Below are positions 1 through 6,486 of a stretch of DNA of 7,456 bases, piece by piece. Location: NCBI GenBank assembly GCA_913064935.1, contig CAJYBF010000047.1, positions 1 through 7,456 of the forward strand. Reading direction: 5' to 3'. Positions within the stretch are counted from its first letter, which is position 1. Each line of letters opens with the position of its first letter. The DNA comes from an uncultured Mollicutes bacterium. GTDB lineage: Bacteria > Bacillota_I > Bacilli_A > MAG-NZ. A model generated the notes under the pieces. It worked only from the letters and a program-made list of their open reading frames with translations, was not told the DNA's origin and searched no databases. The position numbers and the translations under genes were made by a program.

Positions 1-137
1 CGCTTGATACAATTGAATTACTCTTTTTGTTTAAATTTAATGATGCATATGAATATGCAGATCTGATCACAGAAATAGTTAACAAATCTGTAAATTTCAA
101 TGATACAATGAAAGATGTTTGGAAATCGTTCTTTTAG
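1..137 (+). pseudogene. C-terminal fragment of an unrecognised protein, cut by the window edge
   Basis: The frame starting at base 3 is open from the window edge to a TAG at 135-137, giving about 44 residues that end in the motif KDVWKSFF. The other two forward frames carry stops near their beginning. The peptide mixes acidic and hydrophobic residues and looks like the helical end of a soluble protein, but I do not recognise a family. It lies immediately upstream of POTRA-like sequence in the same frame, separated only by the stop. It may be the true end of an upstream gene or another piece of the mosaic at this contig edge. Confidence is limited because no start and no homology are visible. 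Confidence 0.35.
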
Positions 138-536
138 GATGAACAAACGATTGACAAAATTGAAGTTGCGGGAAATCATGTTTTTTCCCAAAACGATTAC
201 CTGGAATGGATTGGTACTACGAGTCCCCAATATTCATCTTCTCTATCCGATACAATAAAAAGCAGGATCGCAAAAAATTCAAGAGAGAATGGATACTACA
301 ATTTTTCCTATCAAAATTTTGATGAATCAATTTACGCTGATTCAAAATCAGTACATTTATCAATTCAAATCACTGAGGGTGACCCGACTTATGTAAATAA
401 AATAATTGCTGAATCAATCGATTCACTCGATGTTGAAGCAGCAGCTAATGAATTTCAATTTTTAGAAGGCTCAGTATTATTGATAAACGAAATTGAAGAT
501 ACTTTTTCGGAGCTTCTTGATTATTTTGAAAATAGC
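138..536 (+). pseudogene. POTRA-domain fragment of a BamA/TamA-like outer-membrane assembly protein
   Basis: Translated in the frame of base 138, this stretch looks like a POTRA repeat of the Omp85 family. An opening strand IDKIEVAGNHVFS matches the usual 'I..I.V.GN..FS' pattern. It is followed by a helix containing IAKNSRENGYYNF (the conserved GYY turn) and closing strands VHLSIQITEGDPTYVNKI (the usual 'L.I.I.EG.P..V..I'). A second POTRA seems to begin near LEGSVLLINEI. There is no ATG, GTG or TTG after the TAG at 135-137 until TTG 480, and no signal peptide, so the fragment cannot be expressed as it stands. The coding then runs in frame into LigA sequence at about 519-539. Omp85 proteins belong to bacteria with an outer membrane, which does not suit the rest of the window. 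I infer foreign DNA joined by a chimeric event. Family assignment is by pattern only. Confidence 0.6.
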
Positions 537-839
537 GAGAATTTAAATATCATCACTGAGCTTCAATTGCTTGGACTTAATATGAAATATATATCTTCAG
601 AAATTGAACGAGTTCAAGTTTTTGCTGATATGACATTTGTTGTTACTGGAACTTTATCTAAAACAAGGGACTATTATAAGAGAATCATAACTGAATCAGG
701 TGGTAAAGTAACTGGAAGTGTGAGTAAAAAAACTAGTTATGTACTAGTAGGAGATAATCCAGGGTCAAAATACCAAAAAGCTATGGATTTAGGTGTAGAA
801 ATCTTAACAGAAAATGAGTTTGAGGAACTAGTTAAATAA
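519..839 (+). CDS. ligA: NAD-dependent DNA ligase LigA, C-terminal fragment (BRCT domain)
   Basis: From DYFENSENLNII onward the translation matches the end of bacterial LigA, the NAD+-dependent ligase that seals nicks in replication and repair. First comes the last part of the helix-hairpin-helix region with the typical 'L...GLNMKY' segment. Next comes the BRCT domain (roughly bases 615-835), with FVVTGTLS, the GGKVTGSVSKKTSYVLVG core, PGSK and ILTENEFEELVK at the end, just where family members stop. The adenylation, OB-fold and zinc-finger parts are absent because upstream sequence is replaced by POTRA-like coding sequence. The first start codon available in this frame is TTG 480, which lies inside the foreign part and is not a believable ligase start. 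A terminator follows the stop by about 10 bases. The identity of this end is firm; the gene is incomplete here. Confidence 0.85.
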   Translation, partial: DYFENSENLNIITELQLLGLNMKYISSEIERVQVFADMTFVVTGTLSKTRDYYKRIITESGGKVTGSVSKKTSYVLVGDNPGSKYQKAMDLGVEILTENEFEELVK

Positions 840-848
840 GTATATTTT

Positions 849-875
849 AAGGCGGAAAATATTTCTGCCTTTTAT
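849..875 (+). terminator. Intrinsic terminator after ligA
   Basis: A 10-bp hairpin pairs 849-858 (AAGGCGGAAA) with 862-871 (TTTCTGCCTT), with one G-T pair and a three-base loop (859-861). A short T run, TTTTAT, overlaps the stem end and follows it. It begins 10 bases after the ligA stop and separates ligA from the glutamate-fermentation operon. Because the stem is flanked by A on the left and T on the right, it could also work weakly on the other strand. Confidence 0.85.
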
Positions 876-888
876 ATTGAATATTTCG

Positions 889-917
889 TTGACTTAGGTG
901 TGCTTCGTGGTTATAAT
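889..917 (+). promoter_or_regulatory. Sigma-A type promoter of the glm-mal-cit operon
   Basis: A -35 box TTGACT (889-894) and a perfect -10 box TATAAT (912-917) are separated by exactly 17 bp. There is no extended -10 TG. The expected transcription start is near 923-926, giving a leader of about 55 bases before the GTG of glmS. It is the only promoter I can see for the seven genes downstream, all of which are overlapping or nearly so, and it lies after the ligA terminator. One base away from consensus, it should be strong unless repressed. Confidence 0.85.
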
Positions 918-921
918 GTGG

Positions 922-940
922 ATATATAAGTAGTATATAT
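922..940. repeat. AT-rich inverted repeat at the predicted transcription start
   Basis: ATATATA (922-928) and TATATAT (934-940) are perfect inverted copies around a five-base spacer AGTAG. The position, just downstream of the -10 box and over the expected start site, would suit a repressor operator or a weak 5' hairpin in the transcript. The arms are pure A/T in an AT-rich genome, so chance is a serious alternative. Confidence 0.3.
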
Positions 941-963
941 AGATTGAAACCAGATAATTAATT

Positions 964-972
964 AAAGAGGGG
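964..972 (+). promoter_or_regulatory. Ribosome binding site deciding the GTG start of glmS
   Basis: AAAGAGGGG ends seven bases before GTG 980. No other in-frame start is close to it. It supports GTG as the start, which also gives the usual GlmS N-terminus with the cobalamin motif at residues 12-17. Confidence 0.75.
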
Positions 973-979
973 TATAGTT

Positions 980-1381
980 GTGAAAACAGTTGTTATTGGA
1001 GTTATCGGTGCCGATGTGCACGCAGTTGGGAACAAGATATTAGATTACTGTTTAACAAATGCAGGTTTTAAAGTAGTAAACATAGGGGTTTTATCGCAGC
1101 AAGAAGATTTTATCAATGCAGCGGTTGAAACAAATGCTGATGCTATTTTAGTGTCGTCACTTTACGGACATGGAGAATTAGACTGTCGCGGATTTAAAGA
1201 TAAATGCGTAGAGTCTGGTTTAGAAGGTGTCCTTTTGTATGTAGGCGGAAATATTGTTATCGGTAAACAGAAGTGGAAAGCAGTTCAAAGTAGATTTAAG
1301 GACATGGGGTTCGATAGAGTATATCCTCCAGGTACGTCACCAGACGATGCCATTAAAGCTTTGAACAAAGACTTAAGATGA
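980..1381 (+). CDS. glmS: Glutamate mutase sigma (S) subunit, cobalamin-binding
   Basis: This is the small subunit of adenosylcobalamin-dependent glutamate mutase (methylaspartate mutase). With GlmE it interconverts L-glutamate and (2S,3S)-3-methylaspartate in the cytoplasm, the first step of the methylaspartate fermentation route. The 133-residue protein is a complete Rossmann-like B12-binding domain of normal family length. It has D12-x-H14-x-x-G17, where the histidine is the lower axial cobalt ligand in this family; the S-x-L motif at residues 59-61 followed by YGHGE; the GG motif at 89-90; and PPGT at 116-119. Start is GTG 980, backed by AAAGAGGGG. It is the first gene of the operon, and its TGA stop overlaps the ATG of glmL in an ATGA arrangement. 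Nothing is missing from the protein. Identification is secure because of the motifs and the glmL, glmE and mal neighbours. Confidence 0.96.
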   Translation: MKTVVIGVIGADVHAVGNKILDYCLTNAGFKVVNIGVLSQQEDFINAAVETNADAILVSSLYGHGELDCRGFKDKCVESGLEGVLLYVGGNIVIGKQKWKAVQSRFKDMGFDRVYPPGTSPDDAIKALNKDLR

Positions 1382-2736
1382 AACTAGTTTTGTTGACTGA
1401 TTTTGGTTCGACATACACTAAGTTAACTTTAGTTGATTTAGATAATGAATCTGTAATCTCAACGGCACAAAGTACTACAACAGTATCAACCAATATAATT
1501 GACGGATATCGAAAAGCATATGATGATTTAGAAATCCCTGATGAAATAGTCGAAAAACTAGCATGCAGTAGTGCTGCTGGTGGATTAGTTGTGACTGCGA
1601 TTGGTTTAGTAAAAAAACTCACTGTAGAGGCTGCTAAAAGAGCAGCACTTGGAGCGGGAGCAAAAGTAGAATACGCTTATTCTAATTTCTTAACAGTTGA
1701 TGAAGTAGAAGAAATTAAAACAAGCGATACAGATATTATATTATTAGCTGGTGGAACTGATGGAGGAAACTCCGATTCGATTCTTCATAACGCTAAAATG
1801 CTAGCTGAAGCTAAGATTAAAGTACCAGTGGTTTTGGCTGGAAATAAGCAGACCTTGAATGAAATAGAAAATATGTTTTTAAGTAATAATATATATTACG
1901 AAAAAGCAGAAAATGTTATGCCTGAAATTAACAAACTAAATGTTGAGTCAGCTAAAGAAGTTATTAGAAAGATTTTTATTGAAAAAATTACTTTAGCTAA
2001 AGGTATTAAGCAAGCAGAGGAGCTTGTTGATAATGTTATTATGCCTACTCCAGCAGCTGTTTTATATGGGTTAACGATTCTTAGTCAAGGGACAAAGAAT
2101 CAAAGAGGTATCGGAGACTTACTTTGTATAGATATAGGTGGAGCTACAACAGATATACATTCAATAGGTTTAGGTTTACCTTCTAAAGCTGGAGTTGTTT
2201 TTCAAGGGTTAGAAGAACCGTTATCTAAAAGAACTGTCGAAGGCGACTTGGGGATGAGATATAGTGCTAACGCAATGTTTGAGTCCGTTGGAAGTTTAGC
2301 TTTTGAAAAGTATGGAATCACTGATGTAGAAAAACAAATTACTTTTAGAAGAAGTAATACTGAATATATACCAACGGATGATGATGAAATTGCATTTGAT
2401 AAAGCAATGGCATCTATATGTGTTGATGAAGCAATGTCAAGACATGTTGGAAAAGTGGAAAATGTTTATTCTCCAATGGGAATGATGTATTTACAAACTG
2501 GTAAGGATTTATCTGATGTGAAGTACATTATTGGTACCGGGGGAGTAGTTGTTAATAGTGATGGTGTTATAGATAAGTCATTATTTAATAAGGAAAAAAT
2601 TACAGAATTAAGACCAAGTAAAAGTGAAATTGTTATAGATAAAATGTATGTGTTGTCATCTTTAAGTTTACTGAGTGTAAGACATCCAGAAAAAGCTTTA
2701 AGAATGATGAAAAAATACTTATTACAGGAGAAGTAA
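1378..2736 (+). CDS. glmL: Glutamate mutase reactivating factor, MutL/GlmL ATPase
   Basis: GlmL belongs to the MutL family of actin/Hsp70-like (ASKHA) ATPases, not to the DNA mismatch-repair MutL. Its accepted role is ATP-dependent reactivation of glutamate mutase by exchanging damaged cobalamin; it is not part of the catalytic complex. The 452 residues show the expected fold signatures: phosphate-1 loop DFGSTYTK (8-15), [11 protein letters not shown] (123-133), phosphate-2 loop DIGGATTD (252-259) and adenosine-type loop GTGGVVVN (386-393). Length is normal for the family. The ATG overlaps the glmS TGA by four bases, and I see no Shine-Dalgarno sequence just upstream. Translation probably depends on ribosomes finishing glmS, which would suit a helper needed in smaller amounts. 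The stop lies one base before the glmE ATG. Confidence 0.94.
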   Translation: MKLVLLTDFGSTYTKLTLVDLDNESVISTAQSTTTVSTNIIDGYRKAYDDLEIPDEIVEKLACSSAAGGLVVTAIGLVKKLTVEAAKRAALGAGAKVEYAYSNFLTVDEVEEIKTSDTDIILLAGGTDGGNSDSILHNAKMLAEAKIKVPVVLAGNKQTLNEIENMFLSNNIYYEKAENVMPEINKLNVESAKEVIRKIFIEKITLAKGIKQAEELVDNVIMPTPAAVLYGLTILSQGTKNQRGIGDLLCIDIGGATTDIHSIGLGLPSKAGVVFQGLEEPLSKRTVEGDLGMRYSANAMFESVGSLAFEKYGITDVEKQITFRRSNTEYIPTDDDEIAFDKAMASICVDEAMSRHVGKVENVYSPMGMMYLQTGKDLSDVKYIIGTGGVVVNSDGVIDKSLFNKEKITELRPSKSEIVIDKMYVLSSLSLLSVRHPEKALRMMKKYLLQEK

Positions 2737-2737
2737 A

Positions 2738-4216
2738 ATGGACCTAAGAAATAAGAAGATTAGTGAAGAAAAATTCTTGAAAATGAGAGAAGAAGTTTTA
2801 GCAAGTTGGCCAACAGGTAAAGGTGTTGATCTTAAAGAAGCTATTGAATACTTGAAGAAGATACCTGATCATCAGAACTTTGCTAAAAAACTCAAAAAAG
2901 CTAAGAATTTAGACCGTGTTCTAATTCAACCCCGTGCTGGAGTAGCCTTAGAACATCAACATATAAAATTACTTAAGTATTTAGAAAAAGTCGGAGGAGC
3001 TGACTTTTTACCTTCTACAATAGATTCATATACTAGACAAAATAGATATGAGGAAGCTGAAGTTGGTATTAGAGAAAGTATTTTATCTGGCAAATCTATG
3101 CTTAATGGTTTTCCTGTAGTAAATCATGGAGTGGAGAGCTGTAGAAGAGTAAGTGAAGCAATCAATGTTCCTCTTCAAGCTAGACATGGTACGCCTGATG
3201 CAAGATTATTAACTGAAATAATCCATGCAGCTGGTTGGACTTCAAATGAAGGTGGAGGGATATCTTATAACATCCCTTACGCTAAAAGCGTTCCATTAGA
3301 AACAACAATTAGGAATTGGCAGTACTGTGATAGATTAGTTGGTTATTACGAGGAACATGGAGTATCACTTAACAGAGAACCATTCGGTCCTTTGACTGGA
3401 ACATTGGTTCCACCATGTATTTCAAACACTGTTGCGATTATAGAAACTTTATTAGCAGCTGAACAAGGTGTTAAGAATAGTTCAGTTGGTTATGGTCAGT
3501 TAGGTAATATAATTCAAGATGTTGCAGCAATTAGAGCTTTAAGAGAACAAACCGAATATTATTTAGAAGCTTACGGATTTGAAGATGTATATGTATCTAC
3601 AGTATTCCATCAATGGATGGGAGGATTCCCTAAAGATGAAACTGAAGCATTTGGTTTAATCAGTATGGGTGCCACTACAGCTGCTTTAGCTGGAGCTACT
3701 AAAATGATTACAAAAACAACTCATGAATCTATTGGTATTCCTACAATGCAGGCAAATGCAAGAGGACTTAAAGCTTCTAAGGAAGTTGTTATGTTACTTC
3801 GTGGACAACGTTATGCAACTGGAATTAAAGTAAGAAAAGAGATTGAACAAATAAAAGCTGAAGTTGATCAAATTTTAGATAAAGTTGTTGAAGTTGGATC
3901 GGGAGATTTAGCTGTGGGTGCAGTTGAAGCATTTAAAGCAGGAATTATAGATATTCCATTCGCTCCAAGTCAATATAATGCAGGTAAAATATTAACTGCA
4001 AGAGATGTTGATGGTGCTGTTAGAATTTTAGAGTTTGGGAACATTCCATTTGATGAAGAGATTAAAGATTTTCACTACAATAAATTAGAAAAAAGAGCTA
4101 AAAAAGAAAACAGAAAAGTTGATTTCAATATGACTATTGATGATGTTTATTCAATTAGTGATAAAAAATCTATGATAGATAGCGAAAACGAGTGGTGGAA
4201 AAATGAAAATAACTAA
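2738..4216 (+). CDS. glmE: Glutamate mutase epsilon (E) subunit, catalytic
   Basis: This is the large TIM-barrel subunit of glutamate mutase, which binds the substrate and, with GlmS and adenosylcobalamin, carries out the radical carbon-skeleton rearrangement. The 492 residues keep the key positions known from the Clostridium cochlearium enzyme at the same numbering: R66 (in QPRAG), R100 (SYTRQ) and R149 (QARHG), the arginine claw that holds the substrate carboxylates, with H150 beside it; and E171, Y177 and Y181 ([11 protein letters not shown]). The family usually has about 483 residues, and the few extra lie at the C-terminus (ending EWWKNENN). Start ATG 2738 has a good AGGAG at 2726-2730, seven bases away. 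The last 14 bases overlap the start of mal. Secure identification; nothing suggests loss of activity. Confidence 0.96.
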   Translation: MDLRNKKISEEKFLKMREEVLASWPTGKGVDLKEAIEYLKKIPDHQNFAKKLKKAKNLDRVLIQPRAGVALEHQHIKLLKYLEKVGGADFLPSTIDSYTRQNRYEEAEVGIRESILSGKSMLNGFPVVNHGVESCRRVSEAINVPLQARHGTPDARLLTEIIHAAGWTSNEGGGISYNIPYAKSVPLETTIRNWQYCDRLVGYYEEHGVSLNREPFGPLTGTLVPPCISNTVAIIETLLAAEQGVKNSSVGYGQLGNIIQDVAAIRALREQTEYYLEAYGFEDVYVSTVFHQWMGGFPKDETEAFGLISMGATTAALAGATKMITKTTHESIGIPTMQANARGLKASKEVVMLLRGQRYATGIKVRKEIEQIKAEVDQILDKVVEVGSGDLAVGAVEAFKAGIIDIPFAPSQYNAGKILTARDVDGAVRILEFGNIPFDEEIKDFHYNKLEKRAKKENRKVDFNMTIDDVYSISDKKSMIDSENEWWKNENN

Positions 4217-5432
4217 CGTCGTAGTCTCAAAAGGGCTTACAGGATTCTATTTCGATGATCAAGGTGCAATCAAAGCTGGAGCTGTAAGTGAAGGCTTTAC
4301 GTATAAAGGACAACCAGTTACTCCTAATTTCAAAAGTGTTAGACAAGCTGGTGAATCTATTTCTGTTATGTTAATAATGGAAGATGGATCTGTTGGTCTT
4401 GGGGACTGTGCGGCTGTACAGTATTCAGGATGTGGTGGACGTGACCCTTTATTTATTGCTGATGATTTTATCAAAGTAATTGAGAATGATTTAAAACCTT
4501 TATTAATTGGTAGAGAATTAACTGAATTTAAAAGTAACGCTGAGTACTTTGATAATTTAGTTTTAAATGGGACAAGACTACACACTGCTCTTAGATATGG
4601 TATTACACAAAGTATCTTATCAGCGGTTTCTAAAGTTAAAAGAAAAACAATTGCTGAAGTTATTAAAGAAGAATACAATATTCAAACTGAAATTGTTAGA
4701 CCTAGCTTGTTTGCTCAGTCTGGTGACAACAGATATGAAAATGTTGATAAAATGATTATTAAAAGAGTTGATGTTTTACCTCATGGATTAATAAACAATA
4801 TTGAAACTAAATTAGGTAGAAACGGTGAACTTTTAAAAGAGTATATAGAGTGGATGAGAGATAGAATTTTAGAACTTAGTGAAAACTATTTCCCTATTAT
4901 GCATTTGGATGTTTACGGAACTATCGGAGAAATCTTCGGTAATGACGTAAGCAAAATTGCTGATTACTGTAAAATGTTAGAACAAAGCGCACATCCGTTT
5001 ATGTTAAGAATTGAAGGTCCGTGTGATTGTGGTAATAGACATGATACAATTAAAGCGTTAAGTGAAATAACTGCATTATTAGATGAAAGAGATATTAAAG
5101 TAGAAATTGTAGCTGATGAATGGTGTAACAACTTAGAAGACATCACAATGTTCGCAAAAGCAAAAGCTGGACATATGCTTCAAATAAAAACACCTGATTT
5201 AGGTGGAGTTAATAATATAGTTGATGCCATTTTGATTTGTCAAAAGTATAATGTTTTGGCTTACTCAGGTGGAACTTGCAATGAAACTAATGTGTCAAGT
5301 GAGATCACTACTAACATAGCTATGGCTGTTGGTGCATGCCAAGTTTTAGCTAAACCAGGTATGGGAACTGACGAAGGAATAATGATTGTTAACAACGAAA
5401 TGAATAGAGTTATGGCACTTACAAGAAAGTAG
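4203..5432 (+). CDS. mal: Methylaspartate ammonia-lyase
   Basis: This enolase-superfamily enzyme removes ammonia from (2S,3S)-3-methylaspartate to give mesaconate, the second step of the pathway. At 409 residues it is close to the roughly 413 of the clostridial enzyme. Catalytic and metal residues can be placed by comparison with the C. tetanomorphum and Citrobacter enzymes, with an offset of two after H194: H194 (LPHGL, catalytic acid/base); magnesium ligands D236 (HLDVYG), E271 (RIEGP) and D305 (VADEW); and Q327 and catalytic base K329 ([10 protein letters not shown]). The SGGTCNETN segment (355-363) near the substrate pocket is also present. ATG 4203 lies inside the end of glmE (14-base overlap) behind a moderate GGTGGA, so coupling to glmE translation is likely. 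A six-base gap leads to citD. Confidence 0.95.
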   Translation: MKITNVVVSKGLTGFYFDDQGAIKAGAVSEGFTYKGQPVTPNFKSVRQAGESISVMLIMEDGSVGLGDCAAVQYSGCGGRDPLFIADDFIKVIENDLKPLLIGRELTEFKSNAEYFDNLVLNGTRLHTALRYGITQSILSAVSKVKRKTIAEVIKEEYNIQTEIVRPSLFAQSGDNRYENVDKMIIKRVDVLPHGLINNIETKLGRNGELLKEYIEWMRDRILELSENYFPIMHLDVYGTIGEIFGNDVSKIADYCKMLEQSAHPFMLRIEGPCDCGNRHDTIKALSEITALLDERDIKVEIVADEWCNNLEDITMFAKAKAGHMLQIKTPDLGGVNNIVDAILICQKYNVLAYSGGTCNETNVSSEITTNIAMAVGACQVLAKPGMGTDEGIMIVNNEMNRVMALTRK

Positions 5433-5438
5433 GATATT

Positions 5439-5690
5439 ATGAAAACATCACAAGCAGGAACGATTGAAAGTAATGATACTTTGATTATTGTGTCTCCTAG
5501 TGATAAACTTATAGTAGAGATAAGTAGTATTGTGTTCGATAAATTTGGCGATGCAATTAAGAGTGTGATTCTTGAAACTCTTAAAGAACATGATGTTGTT
5601 TGTAAAGTAGTCGTTCAAGATAAAGGCGCATATGATTATACAATAAAGGCCAGACTTACGACCGCTTTGAGGAGAGCTCATAATGAGTAG
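5439..5690 (+). CDS. citD: Citrate/citramalate lyase acyl carrier protein (gamma subunit)
   Basis: This small protein carries the phosphoribosyl-dephospho-CoA prosthetic group through which the lyase forms its acetyl-thioester and citramalyl-thioester intermediates. The family signature AGTIESND lies at residues 6-13, and S11 corresponds to the serine that bears the prosthetic group (S14 in Klebsiella CitD). Other conserved parts are FGDAIKSVILETL and VQDKGAYDYTIKAR. It has 83 residues, somewhat shorter than the usual 95 or so, mostly from a brief N-terminus. ATG 5439 follows the mal stop by six bases with only a weak AGGA nearby. Its end overlaps citE by eight bases. By context it should serve citramalate rather than citrate; sequence alone does not tell these apart. 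No citX or citG, the genes that make and attach the cofactor, lies in the window. Confidence 0.9.
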   Translation: MKTSQAGTIESNDTLIIVSPSDKLIVEISSIVFDKFGDAIKSVILETLKEHDVVCKVVVQDKGAYDYTIKARLTTALRRAHNE

Positions 5691-6486
5691 TTATTTATTC
5701 GTACCAGGGAATAATCCCGGAATGGTTCAAAGCGCTCAAGTATTTGGGGCTTCGGGAATTATCTATGATCTAGAAGATGCAGTAAGTATAAAGGACAAGG
5801 ATAGTGCTAGAGATTTGTTAAAAGAATATTTAAAGACAACTATGTTTGAAAATGTTTATATTAGAATAAATGATATTTTTGAATTAGGAAAAGAAGAGAT
5901 AAACACATTCGATCATTTAGCTATATCGGGTTATGTTGTACCAAAAGCAAGTGTAAATGTGATGAATGAAGTGAAGAAATATACAAACAAGTTATTGATT
6001 CCTATTATTGAAACACCAGAAGCGGTGTTGACAATGAAAGAAATTGGTGAGTTTGAGAATGTTTCAGGGATGTTGCTAGGTGGAGAAGATTTAGCTACAA
6101 ATATAGACGTAGTTAGAACTGAAGATGACATTGAATTACTTTATGCTAGACATAAATTAGTTATGGTTTGTGCTTACTTAGGGGTTGATTCAATTGATAC
6201 GCCTTTTACTGATACAGATAATGATGAAACATTAGAAGAATCAGTTAAATATTCAAAAGCGATTGGGATGAGTGCTAGAAGTTCTATTCATCCAAATCAA
6301 ATACCTATAATAAATGAAATTTACAAACCAACTTTAGAAGAAATAGAATTCGCTACTAAAGTTATAAAAGCCGCAGAAATTAACGATAGTGGAGTATTTA
6401 GTGTTGATGGAAAAATGGTCGATTTACCGGTGATCATTCGAGCAAAAAACATTTTGAAAAAAGTAAAAGATTATGCAAAAGTTTAA
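5683..6486 (+). CDS. citE: Citramalate/citrate lyase beta subunit (CitE family)
   Basis: CitE-type HpcH/HpaI-fold aldolase. In the lyase it cleaves the acyl-carrier-bound citramalyl (or citryl) thioester, releasing pyruvate (or oxaloacetate) and leaving an acetyl thioester. The 267 residues contain LFVPGNNPGM (5-14), YDLEDAV (28-34), RIND (61-64), IPIIETP (106-112) with E110, GGEDLA (133-138) with D136, SSIHPNQI (200-207) and DGKMVD (242-247). E110 and D136 match the magnesium ligands of characterised CitE proteins. It is slightly shorter than the usual 290 or so. ATG 5683 is preceded by a strong AGGAGAG at 5670-5676 and overlaps the citD stop by eight bases. Free-standing citramalyl-CoA lyases share this fold, but the citD and citF neighbours make a lyase-complex subunit much more likely. 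Confidence 0.92.
   Translation: MSSYLFVPGNNPGMVQSAQVFGASGIIYDLEDAVSIKDKDSARDLLKEYLKTTMFENVYIRINDIFELGKEEINTFDHLAISGYVVPKASVNVMNEVKKYTNKLLIPIIETPEAVLTMKEIGEFENVSGMLLGGEDLATNIDVVRTEDDIELLYARHKLVMVCAYLGVDSIDTPFTDTDNDETLEESVKYSKAIGMSARSSIHPNQIPIINEIYKPTLEEIEFATKVIKAAEINDSGVFSVDGKMVDLPVIIRAKNILKKVKDYAKV

Noticed and set aside
139..260. Short reading frame from ATG 139 (MNKRLTKLK...), considered as a signal peptide for the POTRA protein
   Set aside because: It runs in a different frame from the POTRA coding, has no hydrophobic core and meets a stop within about 40 codons.
480..839. A free-standing 119-residue BRCT protein starting at TTG 480
   Set aside because: The frame is open well upstream of 480, TTG 480 has no ribosome binding site and lies in POTRA-like coding, and the rest is plainly the end of LigA.
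918..979. Cobalamin riboswitch upstream of glmS
   Set aside because: Only about 55 bases lie between the expected transcript start and the GTG, and no B12-box-like sequence or stable fold is seen.
1353..1622. Minus-strand open frame opposite the start of glmL
   Set aside because: It is a shadow of a well-supported gene, with no promoter, ribosome site or recognisable domain. The same holds for the minus-strand frames at 18-230, 4259-4678, 4964-5146, 5448-5681 and 5931-6131.
1378..2736. DNA mismatch-repair protein MutL
   Set aside because: The name is shared, but this protein has actin/Hsp70-like phosphate and adenosine loops, not the GHKL ATPase motifs of repair MutL, and lies between the glutamate mutase subunit genes.
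4567..4755. Small + strand open frame inside mal
   Set aside because: It lies wholly within mal in another frame, is rich in K and L as expected of shifted AT-rich coding, and has no ribosome binding site.
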